64,000 nucleotides of DNA from Ruegeria sp. HKCCD4315. Lineage in GTDB: Bacteria; Pseudomonadota; Alphaproteobacteria; Rhodobacterales; Rhodobacteraceae. The stretch spans positions 2,794,501 to 2,858,500 of the forward strand of contig NZ_WVRN01000001.1 in assembly GCF_013112245.1 (NCBI RefSeq). Reading direction: 5' to 3'. Below are positions 38,590 to 48,763 of the stretch, in pieces. The notes under the pieces are model-generated. The model saw nothing but the letters and a program-made list of their open reading frames with translations. It ran no database searches and was not told the DNA's origin. The first letter of the stretch is position 1. Each line of letters opens with the position of its first letter. Both the position numbers and the translations under genes were made by a program.

Positions 38590-38955
38590 ATGGTCATCCG
38601 GCGATACCCATTTGTGCTTTTGGTTAGCTTTCTGGTCATCCTGACCGGCATAGCTGGCGTTGCTCACGCGGTATCAAATGGTTGCGTTGGCCTTCACTGT
38701 GAGGAACATAGGCAACATTCTGAACACTCTGCGTTGGTAACGAGCAGCGGTGAGGTCTCGGCTCACAGTCATCATCATGACCCGGAGAGTTCTGGAACCG
38801 ACGAGTGCAATCCCTTTATTTGCCAGGCAACTGTAGTGCTCCCTCAAGACAGTGAACCCGCTCAAGTTCAACGTGATATTGACCTAGAGCTCCAGGATAG
38901 TGCCCAAGCCAAGCTGAATGAACCAGATAGCCCGTACAGGCCCCCTGACGTTTGA
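38590..38955 (+). CDS. Small secreted His-rich protein of the copper cluster
   Basis: A 121-residue protein with a clear signal peptide (hydrophobic 7-26, ending AHA) and a mature part rich in His and Cys: CVGLHCEEHRQHSEHS, then SAHSHHHDP and CNPFICQ. The spacing suggests a periplasmic metal-binding protein, most likely for copper given CopC, CopD and cytochromes downstream. I know no family for it. It lies 96 bases before the first cytochrome gene on the same strand. Confidence 0.62.
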   Translation: MVIRRYPFVLLVSFLVILTGIAGVAHAVSNGCVGLHCEEHRQHSEHSALVTSSGEVSAHSHHHDPESSGTDECNPFICQATVVLPQDSEPAQVQRDIDLELQDSAQAKLNEPDSPYRPPDV

Positions 38956-39051
38956 AGCAGCGTAAATCCTTGCGGACGTAAGCGACAAGCACGTGCGGCT
39001 GTTCGCAATGTCTCGCAGCGTTACCAGCTTACAGAATGTCAGGACCAATCT

Positions 39052-39483
39052 ATGAAAAAAAGATACTTAACAATAGGCCTATGCACCGTCGCTGCTGTCG
39101 CCGCTTTCACAACTCTTCGGCCCGGTTCAATCGAAGAGGCCGCACCACAGGAACCACTTGAAGGCGATGCTATGGTCGCAATTCAGATGCCGCCCATCGA
39201 GGGTAACGCTGAAATCGGCCAGCGTGTCTTTGAGGTCTCCTGCGCCTCTTGCCATGGTGTCAATGCGGTCGGTGTGGAAGGCGCAGGACCGCCTCTGATC
39301 CACAAGATCTACGAACCCAGCCACCACGCGGATGAAGCCTTTCAGAGGGCAGTTTCACAAGGTGTGAGAAGCCACCATTGGCAGTTTGGCGACATGCCGC
39401 CCGTGGAAGGTCTGACGCGAGGTGACGTTGCCATGGTGATCGCGTACATTCGTGAAATTCAACGTGCCAACGGGATAAATTGA
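39052..39483 (+). CDS. c-type cytochrome (first of copper cluster)
   Basis: A 143-residue exported class I cytochrome c. The N-terminal signal or anchor spans 4-22. The heme site is C64-A-S-C-H68, and GDMPPVEG near residue 113 supplies the likely Met ligand; the last helix IAYIREIQRANG is typical. It opens a tight set with copC, copD and a second cytochrome. Copper-linked redox or electron delivery is likely; the partner is unknown. Confidence 0.85.
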   Translation: MKKRYLTIGLCTVAAVAAFTTLRPGSIEEAAPQEPLEGDAMVAIQMPPIEGNAEIGQRVFEVSCASCHGVNAVGVEGAGPPLIHKIYEPSHHADEAFQRAVSQGVRSHHWQFGDMPPVEGLTRGDVAMVIAYIREIQRANGIN

Positions 39484-39493
39484 GGACAGGACC

Positions 39494-39835
39494 ATGAAAA
39501 AGTTCATAACACTCGCACTCATGGCTGCCCTTCCCAGCGGCGTACTCGCGCATTCCAAGATCGAAGAAACAACTCCTGCCGACGGAGCCACAATAACCAC
39601 TGTGCCCGCTGAAATTGGCCTCAACTTCTCTAAGGATATCCGGTTGACACGGATACAGATGGCCCATGAAGAACACTTGGCCGTAAGCCTGGATTTGGGC
39701 GACCAGACAAATTTTGGTCAGGAGTTCACGATCCCACTGCCGAGCAATGGAACGGGCACCTATGTCATCGAATGGCGTGGTTTAGGTGAAGACGGCCATG
39801 CGATGCAAGGTGAGTTTTCCTTTACCGTGGAATGA
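39494..39835 (+). CDS. copC: Copper resistance protein CopC
   Basis: A 113-residue periplasmic CopC-type copper carrier. The signal peptide ends LA, leaving His as first mature residue (HSKIEETTPADGA), which is the Cu(II) ligand in CopC proteins; later MAHEEH and EDGHAM add His/Met/Asp ligands. It overlaps copD by four bases (ATGA), the normal CopC-CopD partnership for copper uptake or tolerance. Confidence 0.88.
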   Translation: MKKFITLALMAALPSGVLAHSKIEETTPADGATITTVPAEIGLNFSKDIRLTRIQMAHEEHLAVSLDLGDQTNFGQEFTIPLPSNGTGTYVIEWRGLGEDGHAMQGEFSFTVE

Positions 39836-40704
39836 GCATGCCAGACATTTGGGGTATTGCCTCGATCCTCGCAAAGCTAGGGCTCTACATCGGCTTTGCG
39901 GGGTCCACCGGGCTTGTGATTGTTAGTTACCTCTATTCCGGCTTTGTCGCACCGATAAGCCTCGGGATAAAACGCCAAGCTAGAGCCTTAGCGTGGCTTG
40001 CTCTCGCCGCAACGGTTGTTGGTTTCCTGCTTCGTGGAGCCGCCTTAACAGGCGGAGTTGACGGCATGGTCGATCCAGAAATGCTTGGTCTGCTTTGGCA
40101 GACATCCGTGGGAGACGCCTTTGTCTACCGCCTTATCGGCGCAGTGTTGATCCTTGTGGGGCTGTCTATTCCTCGCTTTGGTCAATGGATCGCACTGTTG
40201 GGTGGCACAGTGGCTTTGTGGTCCTTTGCACAGATCGGGCACGTACCCGAACAAGAGAGTGTTGGCATCCAGCTCTTGCTGCTATTGCACCTGCTATGTG
40301 TAGCCTTCTGGGTGGGCATATTTAGCCCGCTGCGGAGTTTGGCTCTCATGCCTGAACATCTGACAGATGCTGCTGGACTGGGGCACAGGTTTGGACAAGC
40401 TGCTGCATTGATTGTTCCGACTTTGATCGTGGCAGGTCTCTGGATGGCTTGGTTGCTTGTTGGCAATCTCCAAGGGCTCTTGTTCACTGGCTACGGGCAG
40501 GCACTGTTGTTCAAAGTGTTGCTGGTGGGGCTTTTGTTGATACTCGCCGCAGCGAACAAGCTCCGATTTGTTCCGTCCATGCAAAGCGGAGATGCTAAAG
40601 CAGCGCGACACCTCGCCCGATCTATCGAGGTGGAGGCAATAGTCGTATTAGTGGTTTTGGCGACAACAGCCACACTCACGAGCGTACTAACGCTTCCGAG
40701 TTAA
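39832..40704 (+). CDS. copD: Copper resistance/uptake membrane protein CopD
   Basis: A 290-residue inner-membrane protein with about eight hydrophobic helices of the CopD family. It receives copper from CopC and is thought to move it across the inner membrane. Charged or His-bearing loops occur at HLLCVAFWVGIFSPL and GHRFGQAAAL, typical for the family. Translationally coupled to copC by the ATGA overlap and 11 bases before the second cytochrome. Confidence 0.86.
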   Translation: MSMPDIWGIASILAKLGLYIGFAGSTGLVIVSYLYSGFVAPISLGIKRQARALAWLALAATVVGFLLRGAALTGGVDGMVDPEMLGLLWQTSVGDAFVYRLIGAVLILVGLSIPRFGQWIALLGGTVALWSFAQIGHVPEQESVGIQLLLLLHLLCVAFWVGIFSPLRSLALMPEHLTDAAGLGHRFGQAAALIVPTLIVAGLWMAWLLVGNLQGLLFTGYGQALLFKVLLVGLLLILAAANKLRFVPSMQSGDAKAARHLARSIEVEAIVVLVVLATTATLTSVLTLPS

Positions 40705-40715
40705 GGTAGGCAGAG

Positions 40716-41150
40716 ATGAAAAAACACCTTTCCGCACTTGCTATATGCTGCATTGGTACCAGCGTCGCTGCAGACCATGAGTTGTTAGATAGAGACCTTG
40801 CGAATGGGCATGAACTCTATGCTGAGCACTGCGCCTCATGCCATGGAGTTAATCTGGAAGGCCAACCCAACTGGCAGACACCCGACGATGACGGAGTGTT
40901 GCCTGCTCCACCACATGACGTGACAGGGCACACATGGCACCATGATAACCAGCTACTGTTCGAGTACACCAAACTAGGTGGGGCAGAAGCGTTGGCAGCA
41001 CGCGGTGTTAAAGACTTTAACAGTGGCATGCCCGGCTTTGAAAGCACCCTGACTGACGAAGGCATATGGGACGTGCTGGCCTACATACGCTCCACTTGGC
41101 CCGACGAAGTTCAGCAAATGCAAGCCAGCCGCAACCTGCCGCACCAGTAG
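40716..41150 (+). CDS. c-type cytochrome (second of copper cluster)
   Basis: A 144-residue periplasmic cytochrome c with a signal peptide ending VAA. The heme motif is C39-A-S-C-H43; NSGMPGFES supplies the Met ligand; an extra pair HTWHHDN lies between. It differs from the first cytochrome of the cluster except at the heme motif and end helix, so recent duplication is unlikely. The role is likely redox chemistry of copper or of an associated oxidase; inference. Confidence 0.85.
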   Translation: MKKHLSALAICCIGTSVAADHELLDRDLANGHELYAEHCASCHGVNLEGQPNWQTPDDDGVLPAPPHDVTGHTWHHDNQLLFEYTKLGGAEALAARGVKDFNSGMPGFESTLTDEGIWDVLAYIRSTWPDEVQQMQASRNLPHQ

Positions 41151-41230
41151 AAGACTGTAGCTTCTCGCTACCTTAGGCTAACCGCAATGCACGGTTGAGC
41201 AATCTCAACTGACTGATTCAGCTTTTTAAG

Positions 41231-41557
41231 TTAGAACTCAGCTGTCATCGCGGTCTCAACGGCATGGACGCCTATGCCGACAATAATTCCGACAAAGATC
41301 AGCCCAACAAATGCGTTCATAACAGCCAAAGCCCGGCTCGCGGACTTTTCCGGCTTAATGTCGCCGTAGCCAACCGTAGTTGCGTTAATGAAGGCATGGT
41401 AGAGGCTCGATCCCGTGGACCAGCCTTCGATCCGACCAATCGATACCCCTAGCATGCAAACCAGCACCAATAAAAACACAAGTATCGGTGACAGGTAGAT
41501 CAGGTCGTAAATGAAAACCGACAGAAACGTGCAAATATAGATGGCGTCGCAACCCAT
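41231..41557 (-). CDS. Two-helix potassium channel family protein
   Basis: A 108-residue small ion channel: two hydrophobic helices flank a pore loop with the selectivity filter TTVGYGDIKP. No RCK domain is present, and the C terminus is short. Such minimal K+ channels form tetramers. The first helix is preceded by a second hydrophobic stretch, so it may have three spans. It follows the HlyD/small-protein pair on the same strand but 30 bases downstream, possibly in the same transcript. Confidence 0.78.
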   Translation of the reverse strand: MGCDAIYICTFLSVFIYDLIYLSPILVFLLVLVCMLGVSIGRIEGWSTGSSLYHAFINATTVGYGDIKPEKSASRALAVMNAFVGLIFVGIIVGIGVHAVETAMTAEF

Positions 41558-41588
41558 AGCGAAACTCTACCTCTCCGCCTTTCAGGGC

Positions 41589-42815
41589 CTAGTTGAATAC
41601 CAATGTCTTAACCGGGAGCAGAATGGCCTGTGCACGCAAGACAATTGCATTTGCTATACCCATGCCATCCACAATCCTTGCGATGAAAGCAGACAGGCCC
41701 GTGATCTCACCGGCGTCGATTTCCTTTGCTCGGCTCGTATAAGCAACTCCAACGCACGCGCTACCGGGCGGAATGCTCTCAAGATGCTGTGGGAAAACTG
41801 GTGCTAGGAACGCTGTAACTGTACCGGGTCGCGCTCGATCCTGCTGATCCAGCAACGCATCCCCCGGTCGGAATTGCCCTGCAGCAATCGCGTCCTGCAC
41901 GTCGTCCACAACCATTGGGACTATTGTTAACGGTTTAGACGCACAGGTAATTTCCACCAGCATACCCGGCTTTAGCACACTGGCAGAAATCTGACCGAAA
42001 GCCGCAATAAAACGCCCCTGCCCCGTGACCTCGGGCACCAAAATTCCGGCAGGGCGTAGAATTGGATTAACGATGTCACCGGGCTTTAGGAGAAACTGCG
42101 TTACCGTTCCGTCCACCTCGGCAAACACGGTGGATTTTGATATCTCGTTCTCGGCCTCTCTCAAAACCGCACGTGCAGTTTCAAGCTGGGCAGGCAAAAG
42201 AGTGGTCTGGCGCAATTTGGCGCCATCCAGCGCGGCAATAGCGGACGCGCGCTGACTCTCCGCACCGGATACTGCTGTTTGCAAACGTTCCAGTTCTTGC
42301 TCACTGACAACGGTGTTGTTTCGTTCTGCAAGCTCCAGACGCCGCTCCAAATCGCTCGTTGCCTGAGCAAGATCGGCCTCTGTTGCCTCGACCTGCGCGG
42401 TAGCGCTCGCGACTTCCGTTGCAGTTAGGCCCAATGCCGCCTCAATCTCTTCAATACGACGCTGAGCCGTTTCCGCTGCTGCCTCCTGCCGTGTGGTGTC
42501 CAATCGGAAAATGGCCTCACCAGCATTCACGTCGTCATTATTGGCAACGTAGACTTCCGCGACCCGCCCCGCGCGATCCGAGAGAATGGTAACCGTGCGA
42601 AACGCAGCAGAGACATTCCGCGTTGAGGGATGGAAATAGAAGATCACCGTGATCAGCGTCACAGCCAGTATTGCACAGGCGGTCAAACCCCACCGCAACT
42701 CATACCAGACGTTGAACAGGGTTATTTCGCGGCCCCACCGCTTGCCCTGTTTGTAACGGCGATACAAATAATCCGGGACGATTGTGATCAGCGCAGAGAA
42801 GACCAACTCAAGCAT
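41589..42815 (-). CDS. HlyD/YibH-type membrane fusion protein
   Basis: A 408-residue inner-membrane-anchored adaptor. A transmembrane helix (about 46-64) is followed by a beta-barrel/lipoyl segment (VTILSDRAGRVAEVYVANN, DVNAGEAIFRLD), an antiparallel coiled coil (about 110-220), the second lipoyl half (FAEVDGTVTQFLLKPGD) and a final barrel. No ABC, MFS or RND pump gene follows; instead it overlaps a small membrane protein gene by 8 bases, as for the YibI-YibH pair of enterobacteria. Likely part of an envelope efflux or stress system. Confidence 0.8.
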   Translation of the reverse strand: MLELVFSALITIVPDYLYRRYKQGKRWGREITLFNVWYELRWGLTACAILAVTLITVIFYFHPSTRNVSAAFRTVTILSDRAGRVAEVYVANNDDVNAGEAIFRLDTTRQEAAAETAQRRIEEIEAALGLTATEVASATAQVEATEADLAQATSDLERRLELAERNNTVVSEQELERLQTAVSGAESQRASAIAALDGAKLRQTTLLPAQLETARAVLREAENEISKSTVFAEVDGTVTQFLLKPGDIVNPILRPAGILVPEVTGQGRFIAAFGQISASVLKPGMLVEITCASKPLTIVPMVVDDVQDAIAAGQFRPGDALLDQQDRARPGTVTAFLAPVFPQHLESIPPGSACVGVAYTSRAKEIDAGEITGLSAFIARIVDGMGIANAIVLRAQAILLPVKTLVFN

Positions 42816-43155
42816 CGTCGCTCTCCGAGACGTCTACTTCGGTCTTAAGTGGAAAGATTTCATGCAACGGCACGGCGGCGATCAGAATTGCCGCGATCCA
42901 AAAGGCGTTGTTCAGGGTGAAGAGAGAGATCAACCCAAGCACACCGACCAACTGCATTTGGACCTTATGAGCACCTGCTGCCATGCGGTCGGGAATGGCC
43001 TGTACGGTAAAGTAGAGTGCACCAAAACCCAGCAGCACCATGACGAGAACCAACCCAACAACGATAAGAAAACCGTCTGTCTCCCCCGGAGGTGTCACCC
43101 ATAATGGGAGCCTCGCCATCGCCTCGTCAGAAATAGAACTGTTCACCTGTCCCAC
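42808..43155 (-). CDS. Small inner-membrane protein paired with HlyD-type adaptor
   Basis: A 115-residue protein with hydrophobic segments at about 28-52 and 68-97, resembling the small YibI/DUF3302-type proteins that precede YibH-type adaptors. Its end overlaps the adaptor start by 8 bases, so they are made together. The name by family is not certain from motifs alone; the pairing is the main support. Confidence 0.62.
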   Translation of the reverse strand: MGQVNSSISDEAMARLPLWVTPPGETDGFLIVVGLVLVMVLLGFGALYFTVQAIPDRMAAGAHKVQMQLVGVLGLISLFTLNNAFWIAAILIAAVPLHEIFPLKTEVDVSESDDA

Positions 43156-43527
43156 CCCGCCTTCAAATGATCACATTCAAATATAACTGATTGAAATCAA
43201 AAAAACCAATCTGGTCGAGGCATCTTGTTTCAGGCTTTCATGCCGTGGAAATGCTCGAAGGTTTACCTGCGCTCTCGGAAATCTCATTAGAGAATACTTG
43301 ATCAACACCCGCAGGATCAAAGACCTGTTGAACTCATAGGTTGCGCAACGGTCTCAACATATTAGCAAAAGTAATTTGAAACCCAGCCACTTTGCTTAAT
43401 TGGTAAAGGCATCCAAGCGGTTGAGTTGCGAGGCAAAATGCTTTGTTTCAATTGCTGGATTTTCTACTGCATTTCGTTACCGTGGCTTCAACGAGCCCAC
43501 AGACGCAACTCTTCTATAGGATGATCC
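43156..43527. other. Divergent intergenic region
   Basis: About 370 bases between the small membrane protein (minus) and the RND operon (plus). It is AT-richer than the genes and must hold both promoters, but no box pair stands out. Two copies of ttcaaat near 43165-43185 and a following ttgaaa could be an operator. No regulator gene adjoins. Confidence 0.4.
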
Positions 43528-44655
43528 ATGTTATTAAGGCTGTTAACCGCCGCAATGATTCTACACATCGGTCTGTATCCCTCTCATGTGATTGCGCAGG
43601 ACAGCGAAACGAAGCCTAAAGTTTCCGTGACGGCGACACAATTGAAACCGGTGTCGCTGACCGAGATCTTCACTGGCCGGGTCGAAGCGGTGAATCGTGT
43701 CGACCTGATTGCGCGGGTGCCAGGGTTTGTGAAATCAATCAATTTCAAGGACGGCTCAGCCGTCAAAGCAGCGGATGTCCTGATCGAGATCGAACCGGAT
43801 TCTTACGAGGCAGCGGTCACAGAAATTCAGGGTCAGATCCAAGCTGCACAGGCGGCAAAAAAGCTTGCCGATATCGAGCTTGATCGGCAACAAAAGCTCC
43901 TTGCCAAAGGTGACACTCCGCAAGCGGTCGTTCAGAAAGCAGAGGCGCAGCAAGGCCAGGCGGATGGGCAAATTCTTGAATTGCAAGGCAGCCTGCAGAA
44001 CGCTCAGCTTAACCTGTCTTACACCAAGATAGCCGCGCCCTTTGACGGCCGTGTAGGACTGACAGATCTTTCCGTTGGAGCATTTGTCAGCCCCGAAGGC
44101 GGAGCACTGCTGTCGCTGTCCAGTGTCGACCCCATTCATGTAACCTTTCCGGTGACCGAAGCGGAATTGCTTGAATTTCGCTCGCGCCGCGCCAAAGCGT
44201 CGGCCTCCGAACCACTGAACCTGCAGCTCGTTCTTGCCGATGGCACGACCTATGGACAAACGGGCAGCATCGACGTGATTGATACCGAGGTGCAATCTGG
44301 AACGGATTCTGTTCTGGTCCGTGGGTCTTTTCCAAATCCGGATGGGGCACTGATAGATAACCAACTGGTGCGGGTCGTCGTTACCGATCCTTCACAGGAA
44401 AAATCGCTGGTGATCCCTGCCAAAGCCTTGCAAAAAGATCAGTCTGGTTACTTTGTGTTCACGGTCGGAAGCGACGCAAAAGCCAAGAAAACGCAAATTC
44501 AACTGGATCGGGTCGAAGGGACCGAAGCTGTCGTTTCAAGTGGTCTAAGCGAAGGCGATCAGGTCATCACCGATGGCCTGCAGAAGGTCCACGCCGGTGT
44601 CGAGGTGAGTGTTTCGACACCCAAAAACACCTCATCAACGGATGGTGGAAACTGA
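43528..44655 (+). CDS. RND efflux periplasmic adaptor subunit
   Basis: A 375-residue membrane fusion protein of the AcrA/MexA group with an N-terminal signal peptide. Segments in order: beta-barrel start ([19 protein letters not shown]), lipoyl half ([17 protein letters not shown]), helical hairpin (about 95-150), second lipoyl half ([11 protein letters not shown]), barrel and the membrane-proximal domain. It lies four bases before the RND pump gene. No lipid Cys is evident. Together they would need a TolC-type outer membrane channel supplied elsewhere. Confidence 0.9.
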   Translation: MLLRLLTAAMILHIGLYPSHVIAQDSETKPKVSVTATQLKPVSLTEIFTGRVEAVNRVDLIARVPGFVKSINFKDGSAVKAADVLIEIEPDSYEAAVTEIQGQIQAAQAAKKLADIELDRQQKLLAKGDTPQAVVQKAEAQQGQADGQILELQGSLQNAQLNLSYTKIAAPFDGRVGLTDLSVGAFVSPEGGALLSLSSVDPIHVTFPVTEAELLEFRSRRAKASASEPLNLQLVLADGTTYGQTGSIDVIDTEVQSGTDSVLVRGSFPNPDGALIDNQLVRVVVTDPSQEKSLVIPAKALQKDQSGYFVFTVGSDAKAKKTQIQLDRVEGTEAVVSSGLSEGDQVITDGLQKVHAGVEVSVSTPKNTSSTDGGN

Positions 44656-44659
44656 TCTC

Positions 44660-47600
44660 ATGATCTCACAACTGTTTATCCGCCGCCCCCGGTTTGCAAT
44701 CGTCATTTCGGTCGTGATCACGCTGGCTGGTCTGATTTCAATTACGCAGCTGCCGGTGGAACAACTTCCCGACATTGTTCCGCCTCAGGTTCAGGTAACA
44801 ACCAGTTACCCCGGAGCCGGAGCCGAAGTTGTCGAGTCGACGGTTGCCCAGATCATCGAAGAACAGGTGATCGGCGTCAGCGACATGCTCTATATGAAAT
44901 CCACAAGCGGTGCGGATGGCAGCTATAACCTGCAGGTCACATTCGAGCCTGGGACCGATCCCGATATCAACGCGGTCAACGTGCAAAACCGTGTCAGTTT
45001 GGCGATGTCCGCATTGCCCGAAGAAGTAACGCGCGCAGGTGTAAACACCAAAAAGAAATCGTCGGCGTTGCTGCAGGTCGTCGCCATAACGTCGGACGAT
45101 CCGAAGAATGACGATCTTTTCCTGTCGAATTTCGCGACAATCAACGTGCTCGACAGCATCAAAAGGTCACCCGGCGTGGGGGATGCCACCCTCTTCGGGG
45201 CGTTGGATTATTCGATGCGGATCTGGCTCGACATCGACAAAATGACCAGTCTTTCCGTGACGGTTGACGATGTGATCGCGGCGCTTGATGCTCAGAATGT
45301 TCAGGCCGCGGTGGGACGTGTCGGCGCGCAGCCTATGGCAAATGATCCGACCTTTCAGCTGAATATCCAGACTCAGGGTCGATTGAGCAGCATTGATGAA
45401 TTCGAGAATGTTGTCGTGCGTGCCCTTCCAGACGGTTCCTTCGTTCTTGTCAGCGATATCGCACGGGTCGAGCTTGGCGCAAAAACACGGGATTCCTTTG
45501 CCTCCTTTGACAACAAACCAGCAGCGATGATCGGTGTCTACCTTGAGCCGGGGGCAAATGCCTTGGACACTTCAAAGGGCATCAACGATGCGCTGACAGG
45601 GCTGCAAAGCGCCTTCCCCGATGGGGTCAAATGGAGCGTTCCCTACAATTCGGTTACCTTTGTCCGGGCGAGTATCGATGAAGTTGTGAAAACACTGATA
45701 CAGGCGTTTGGCCTGGTCGTTATCGTTGTCTTTTTGTTTTTGGGCAGCCTGAGGATGGCCCTGATCCCGCTTATCGCCGTACCGGTTTCGCTTGTGGGTG
45801 CCCTGACATTCATTCTGGCACTTGGGTTCTCGCTCAATACAGTTTCATTGTTGGCGCTGGTGCTTGCGATCGGCATCGTTGTGGACGATGCGATCGTCGT
45901 GATCGAAAACGTCGAAAAGGTTATGGGTGAAAACCCCGAGATGTCCGTGGCCGACGCCACTGGCGAAGCCATGAAACAGATTACTGCCCCAATTCTGGCG
46001 ATAACCTGTGTGCTGCTGTCGGTGTTTGTGCCCGTTGCTTTCATACCCGGCATTACAGGAACGATGTTTCAGCAATTCGCGGTTGCCGTATCATTCTCGA
46101 TGCTGATTTCTGCACTGAACGCACTGACGCTGAGCCCCGCCTTGTGTGCTGTACTGTTGCGTCCGGAAAGCGGCCCCAAACGTGGCCCGCTCGCCTGGAT
46201 CTCGCGCCGTATCGACAACGCGCGCGAGGGGTATGCTTATGTGGTCACAATTCTGGCCCGTCGCGCAATTCTGGCTGTGCTGCTGCTTGGCTTTGCCCTT
46301 TTCGGCGCAGGCTGGCTGTTCAAAACCGCACCTTCAGGCTTTCTGCCGGTCGAAGACCAAGGGGCTTTTTTTGTTGAGGTGGCGCTACCCGAAGGGTCTT
46401 CGATCAACCGTACAACCAAAGTGATGGAAGACGTCGAAACCATCATGAAAGCGGCACCCGGGGTGCAGGATGTCATGACGGTCACGGGCTTCAGCTTTGT
46501 CGATGGCCTGAACAAATCGAACAGCGGATTTGGCATTGCAATCATGCAACCGTTCGAAGACCGCACTGATCCTGCCTTGTCCGTCAAAGCCTCGATCAGA
46601 CATGTTCGGCGCGAATTCGCTGGTTTGGAAGACGCCATCGCCTTTCCGTTCAACCTGCCGCCGATCCTTGGCCTTGGCACGGGTGCCGGGTTTGAATTCG
46701 AGCTTCTGGACCTGCATGGTGGCAGTGTTCAGGATCTCAGCGCGGCAGCTAAAGGACTGGTCACAACCGCCAACGCAGATCCCCGACTGGCCGGTGTCTA
46801 CACGACATTCTCTGCACAATCGCCGAAGCTGAACCTCGACCTCGATCGTAAAAAGCTACAGACACTTGGTGTGGATGTGGATGACCTGTTCCGGGCCTTG
46901 CAGGTTACGCTGGGCGGATATCATGTGAACGACATGAACCTCTTTGGCCGGACGTGGCAGGTCAATCTGCAAGCTGATGAGAAATACCGGGCGAATGTCG
47001 GGGATATTGCCCGCATTCATGTACGAAACAGCGACGGAGATATGGTACCTGTACGCGCCGTGGCCGATGTAGACCTTGTATTGGGTCCGCAAATGGTGAC
47101 CCGCTACAACAACTTTCAGGCTGTCACCATCAACGGCGGGCCAGCACCTGGTACGTCAACGGGCGAGGCCATCGCCGCGATGCAGGAAATTGCCGCCAAA
47201 ACCCTGCCCGAGGGGTATAGCTACGATTGGACAGGCACAGCGCAGCAAGAGATTGAGGCAGCTGGGAAAACACCCATCGTTCTGGGGCTTGCATTGCTGT
47301 TTGCCTACCTCTTTCTTGTCGCGCTGTACGAGAGCTGGACGATACCGCTTGCGGTTCTGTTCTCAGTCACCTTTGCAGTCTGCGGTGCATTGGGCGCGCT
47401 GTTGTTGCTGGGTCTCCAGAACAACCTTTACGCCCAGATCGGACTGGTTGTTCTGATTGCGCTTGCTGCAAAGAACGCAATTTTGATCGTTGAATTTGCA
47501 ATGGACCGTTATCGGACTGGTCTGAGCGCAGTGGATGCTGCCATTCAGGGTGCCCGCGCGCGTTTCCGGGCGGTCATGATGACCAGCTTTGCCTTCATCG

Positions 47601-47800
47601 CGGGGCTATATCCGCTTGTGGTGGCAGATGGAGCCTCAATGCTCGCCCGTCGCGGCGTCGGTACGCCGGTTTTCGGAGGGATGATCACCGCCGCCCTTGT
47701 CGGTATATTTGTTATCCCGTCCCTCTACATCATTGCGCAGCGGTTCAGGGAAAAGGTGCACGGCAAAGAGAAAATGGCTGGTGACTCGAGTGCCCTTTAA
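44660..47800 (+). CDS. RND-family efflux transporter (AcrB/HAE1 type)
   Basis: Inner-membrane proton/drug antiporter of 1046 residues. N-terminal FIRRPRFA, the pore-domain [17 protein letters not shown]4 with the proton-relay pair [12 protein letters not shown] and TM10 with [11 protein letters not shown] (relay Lys) are all present, as is the second periplasmic repeat. ATG at 44660 is preferred; the frame is open 17 codons upstream within the adaptor gene. Substrates are unknown. There is no outer-membrane factor or regulator gene beside it. Confidence 0.93.
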   Translation: MISQLFIRRPRFAIVISVVITLAGLISITQLPVEQLPDIVPPQVQVTTSYPGAGAEVVESTVAQIIEEQVIGVSDMLYMKSTSGADGSYNLQVTFEPGTDPDINAVNVQNRVSLAMSALPEEVTRAGVNTKKKSSALLQVVAITSDDPKNDDLFLSNFATINVLDSIKRSPGVGDATLFGALDYSMRIWLDIDKMTSLSVTVDDVIAALDAQNVQAAVGRVGAQPMANDPTFQLNIQTQGRLSSIDEFENVVVRALPDGSFVLVSDIARVELGAKTRDSFASFDNKPAAMIGVYLEPGANALDTSKGINDALTGLQSAFPDGVKWSVPYNSVTFVRASIDEVVKTLIQAFGLVVIVVFLFLGSLRMALIPLIAVPVSLVGALTFILALGFSLNTVSLLALVLAIGIVVDDAIVVIENVEKVMGENPEMSVADATGEAMKQITAPILAITCVLLSVFVPVAFIPGITGTMFQQFAVAVSFSMLISALNALTLSPALCAVLLRPESGPKRGPLAWISRRIDNAREGYAYVVTILARRAILAVLLLGFALFGAGWLFKTAPSGFLPVEDQGAFFVEVALPEGSSINRTTKVMEDVETIMKAAPGVQDVMTVTGFSFVDGLNKSNSGFGIAIMQPFEDRTDPALSVKASIRHVRREFAGLEDAIAFPFNLPPILGLGTGAGFEFELLDLHGGSVQDLSAAAKGLVTTANADPRLAGVYTTFSAQSPKLNLDLDRKKLQTLGVDVDDLFRALQVTLGGYHVNDMNLFGRTWQVNLQADEKYRANVGDIARIHVRNSDGDMVPVRAVADVDLVLGPQMVTRYNNFQAVTINGGPAPGTSTGEAIAAMQEIAAKTLPEGYSYDWTGTAQQEIEAAGKTPIVLGLALLFAYLFLVALYESWTIPLAVLFSVTFAVCGALGALLLLGLQNNLYAQIGLVVLIALAAKNAILIVEFAMDRYRTGLSAVDAAIQGARARFRAVMMTSFAFIAGLYPLVVADGASMLARRGVGTPVFGGMITAALVGIFVIPSLYIIAQRFREKVHGKEKMAGDSSAL

Positions 47801-47812
47801 GCTAAGGGCACT
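47789..47812 (+). terminator. Hairpin at end of RND operon
   Basis: Nine-bp perfect stem agtgccctt (47789-47797) with aagggcact (47804-47812), overlapping the stop codon. The T-tract downstream is poor, so termination may be partial. Confidence 0.45.
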
Positions 47813-48467
47813 TGCAACTTTAGTGACAGACCGCAGTTATCACAAAAAGCTCGTATGTCTCTCTGCCCACCTGGCAAAAAATCTCCGGCAAGCACATATT
47901 AGCCGTTTCTCCCCAGGCTATATCAGCTAGGATTGTTGATACGAACATGCGCATCGCAAATGTAATTCCCAAACCGGTATCGTTTGGCTTGGTCACGCGG
48001 CACGAGTGGAACTGATATCTTGGCCAATCGCGGTGCGCTATTTCCGGATTTAGATTTCATAAGAAATGACTGCATTTTTGTGTATGTATCGACAACTTGT
48101 CTAAGCTTATGAGGTTAAGCGTTAATACTCACACTCGCAATCTGTGCGGTCAGCATGATGAATAACGACGCCATAATTCCTTAGGCGTTTTCCTTTTCTT
48201 GCCAGCCTTAGCTTCATATCGCGGCTAACCTCTCCGTCGGGCTTTAGCGCATTGGCAACGACCAGCGTCATTTACTACGAAACGGTGGTTCACTTGGCAC
48301 GATGTTTTCATAAACCGACCTTCCAAACCACAAAATCGGAATCGTGCAATAGAAATGTCACTCAATAAAAATTCTTTTGTTTTTGTTTCGTGAACAACAT
48401 TAACAGAACATGAACAATGTATTCTCTGTGCGTTCAACCAATCTGAGTCATTGTAATCAGGTCAAAT
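47813..48467. other. Gene-free stretch after RND operon
   Basis: About 650 bases, notably AT-rich towards the right. Short frames occur on both strands (for example 48225-48437 minus) but lack ribosome binding sites and coding bias. Near the right end GAACA recurs three times (about 48389-48416), a possible regulatory element for the small ORF that follows. Confidence 0.4.
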
Positions 48468-48489
48468 CAAACGAAACGCAATTCGTTTG
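48468..48489 (+). promoter_or_regulatory. Hairpin just before small ORF
   Basis: Perfect 8-bp inverted repeat caaacgaa (48468-48475) with ttcgtttg (48482-48489), 6-base loop, ending just before the start region of the small ORF. In the mRNA it could mask or frame the ribosome binding site, or be an operator. Confidence 0.4.
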
Positions 48490-48509
48490 GTGGAAACATG
48501 GGGAATAGC

Positions 48510-48698
48510 ATGATCAAGCCTGCCTTTGTGACTGAAGACCGCAGCACAACAGCTGCGATGCGGACCTCCGGTAAATCTGCTGAAGAGCGTCTGCAAACCA
48601 CGATGAAATCGAGCAATGGTCGCTTCCCTCCTATCGAAAATGCACTGACAGAGATCATAAAAAACAAACGGCTATCCGAGGCGCATAGCAACGTCTGA
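48510..48698 (+). CDS. Hypothetical small protein (62 residues)
   Basis: A short, hydrophilic, basic protein with no Cys, signal peptide or known family: it starts MIKPAFVTEDRSTTAAM and ends KNKRLSEAHSNV. ATG at 48510 has a ggggaa SD about six bases upstream; an in-frame ATG at 48498 is an alternative. A hairpin lies before it and a strong terminator after it, which supports a real single-gene unit. Function unknown. Confidence 0.55.
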   Translation: MIKPAFVTEDRSTTAAMRTSGKSAEERLQTTMKSSNGRFPPIENALTEIIKNKRLSEAHSNV

Positions 48699-48763
48699 AG
48701 GCAAGTAAGCAGACCCACGAACAATTCTCGATATTTGTCCTAAAATAGGGAATTGTAATCTAC

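Noticed and set aside
43389..43440. tRNA-like D-arm stretch (ttggtaaaggca)
   Set aside because: No acceptor, anticodon or T stem can be formed around it.
47948..48016. 22-codon plus-strand frame
   Set aside because: Too short, no ribosome binding site, no signal peptide.
48225..48437. 70-codon minus-strand frame
   Set aside because: No ribosome binding site, unusual composition and no recognisable feature.
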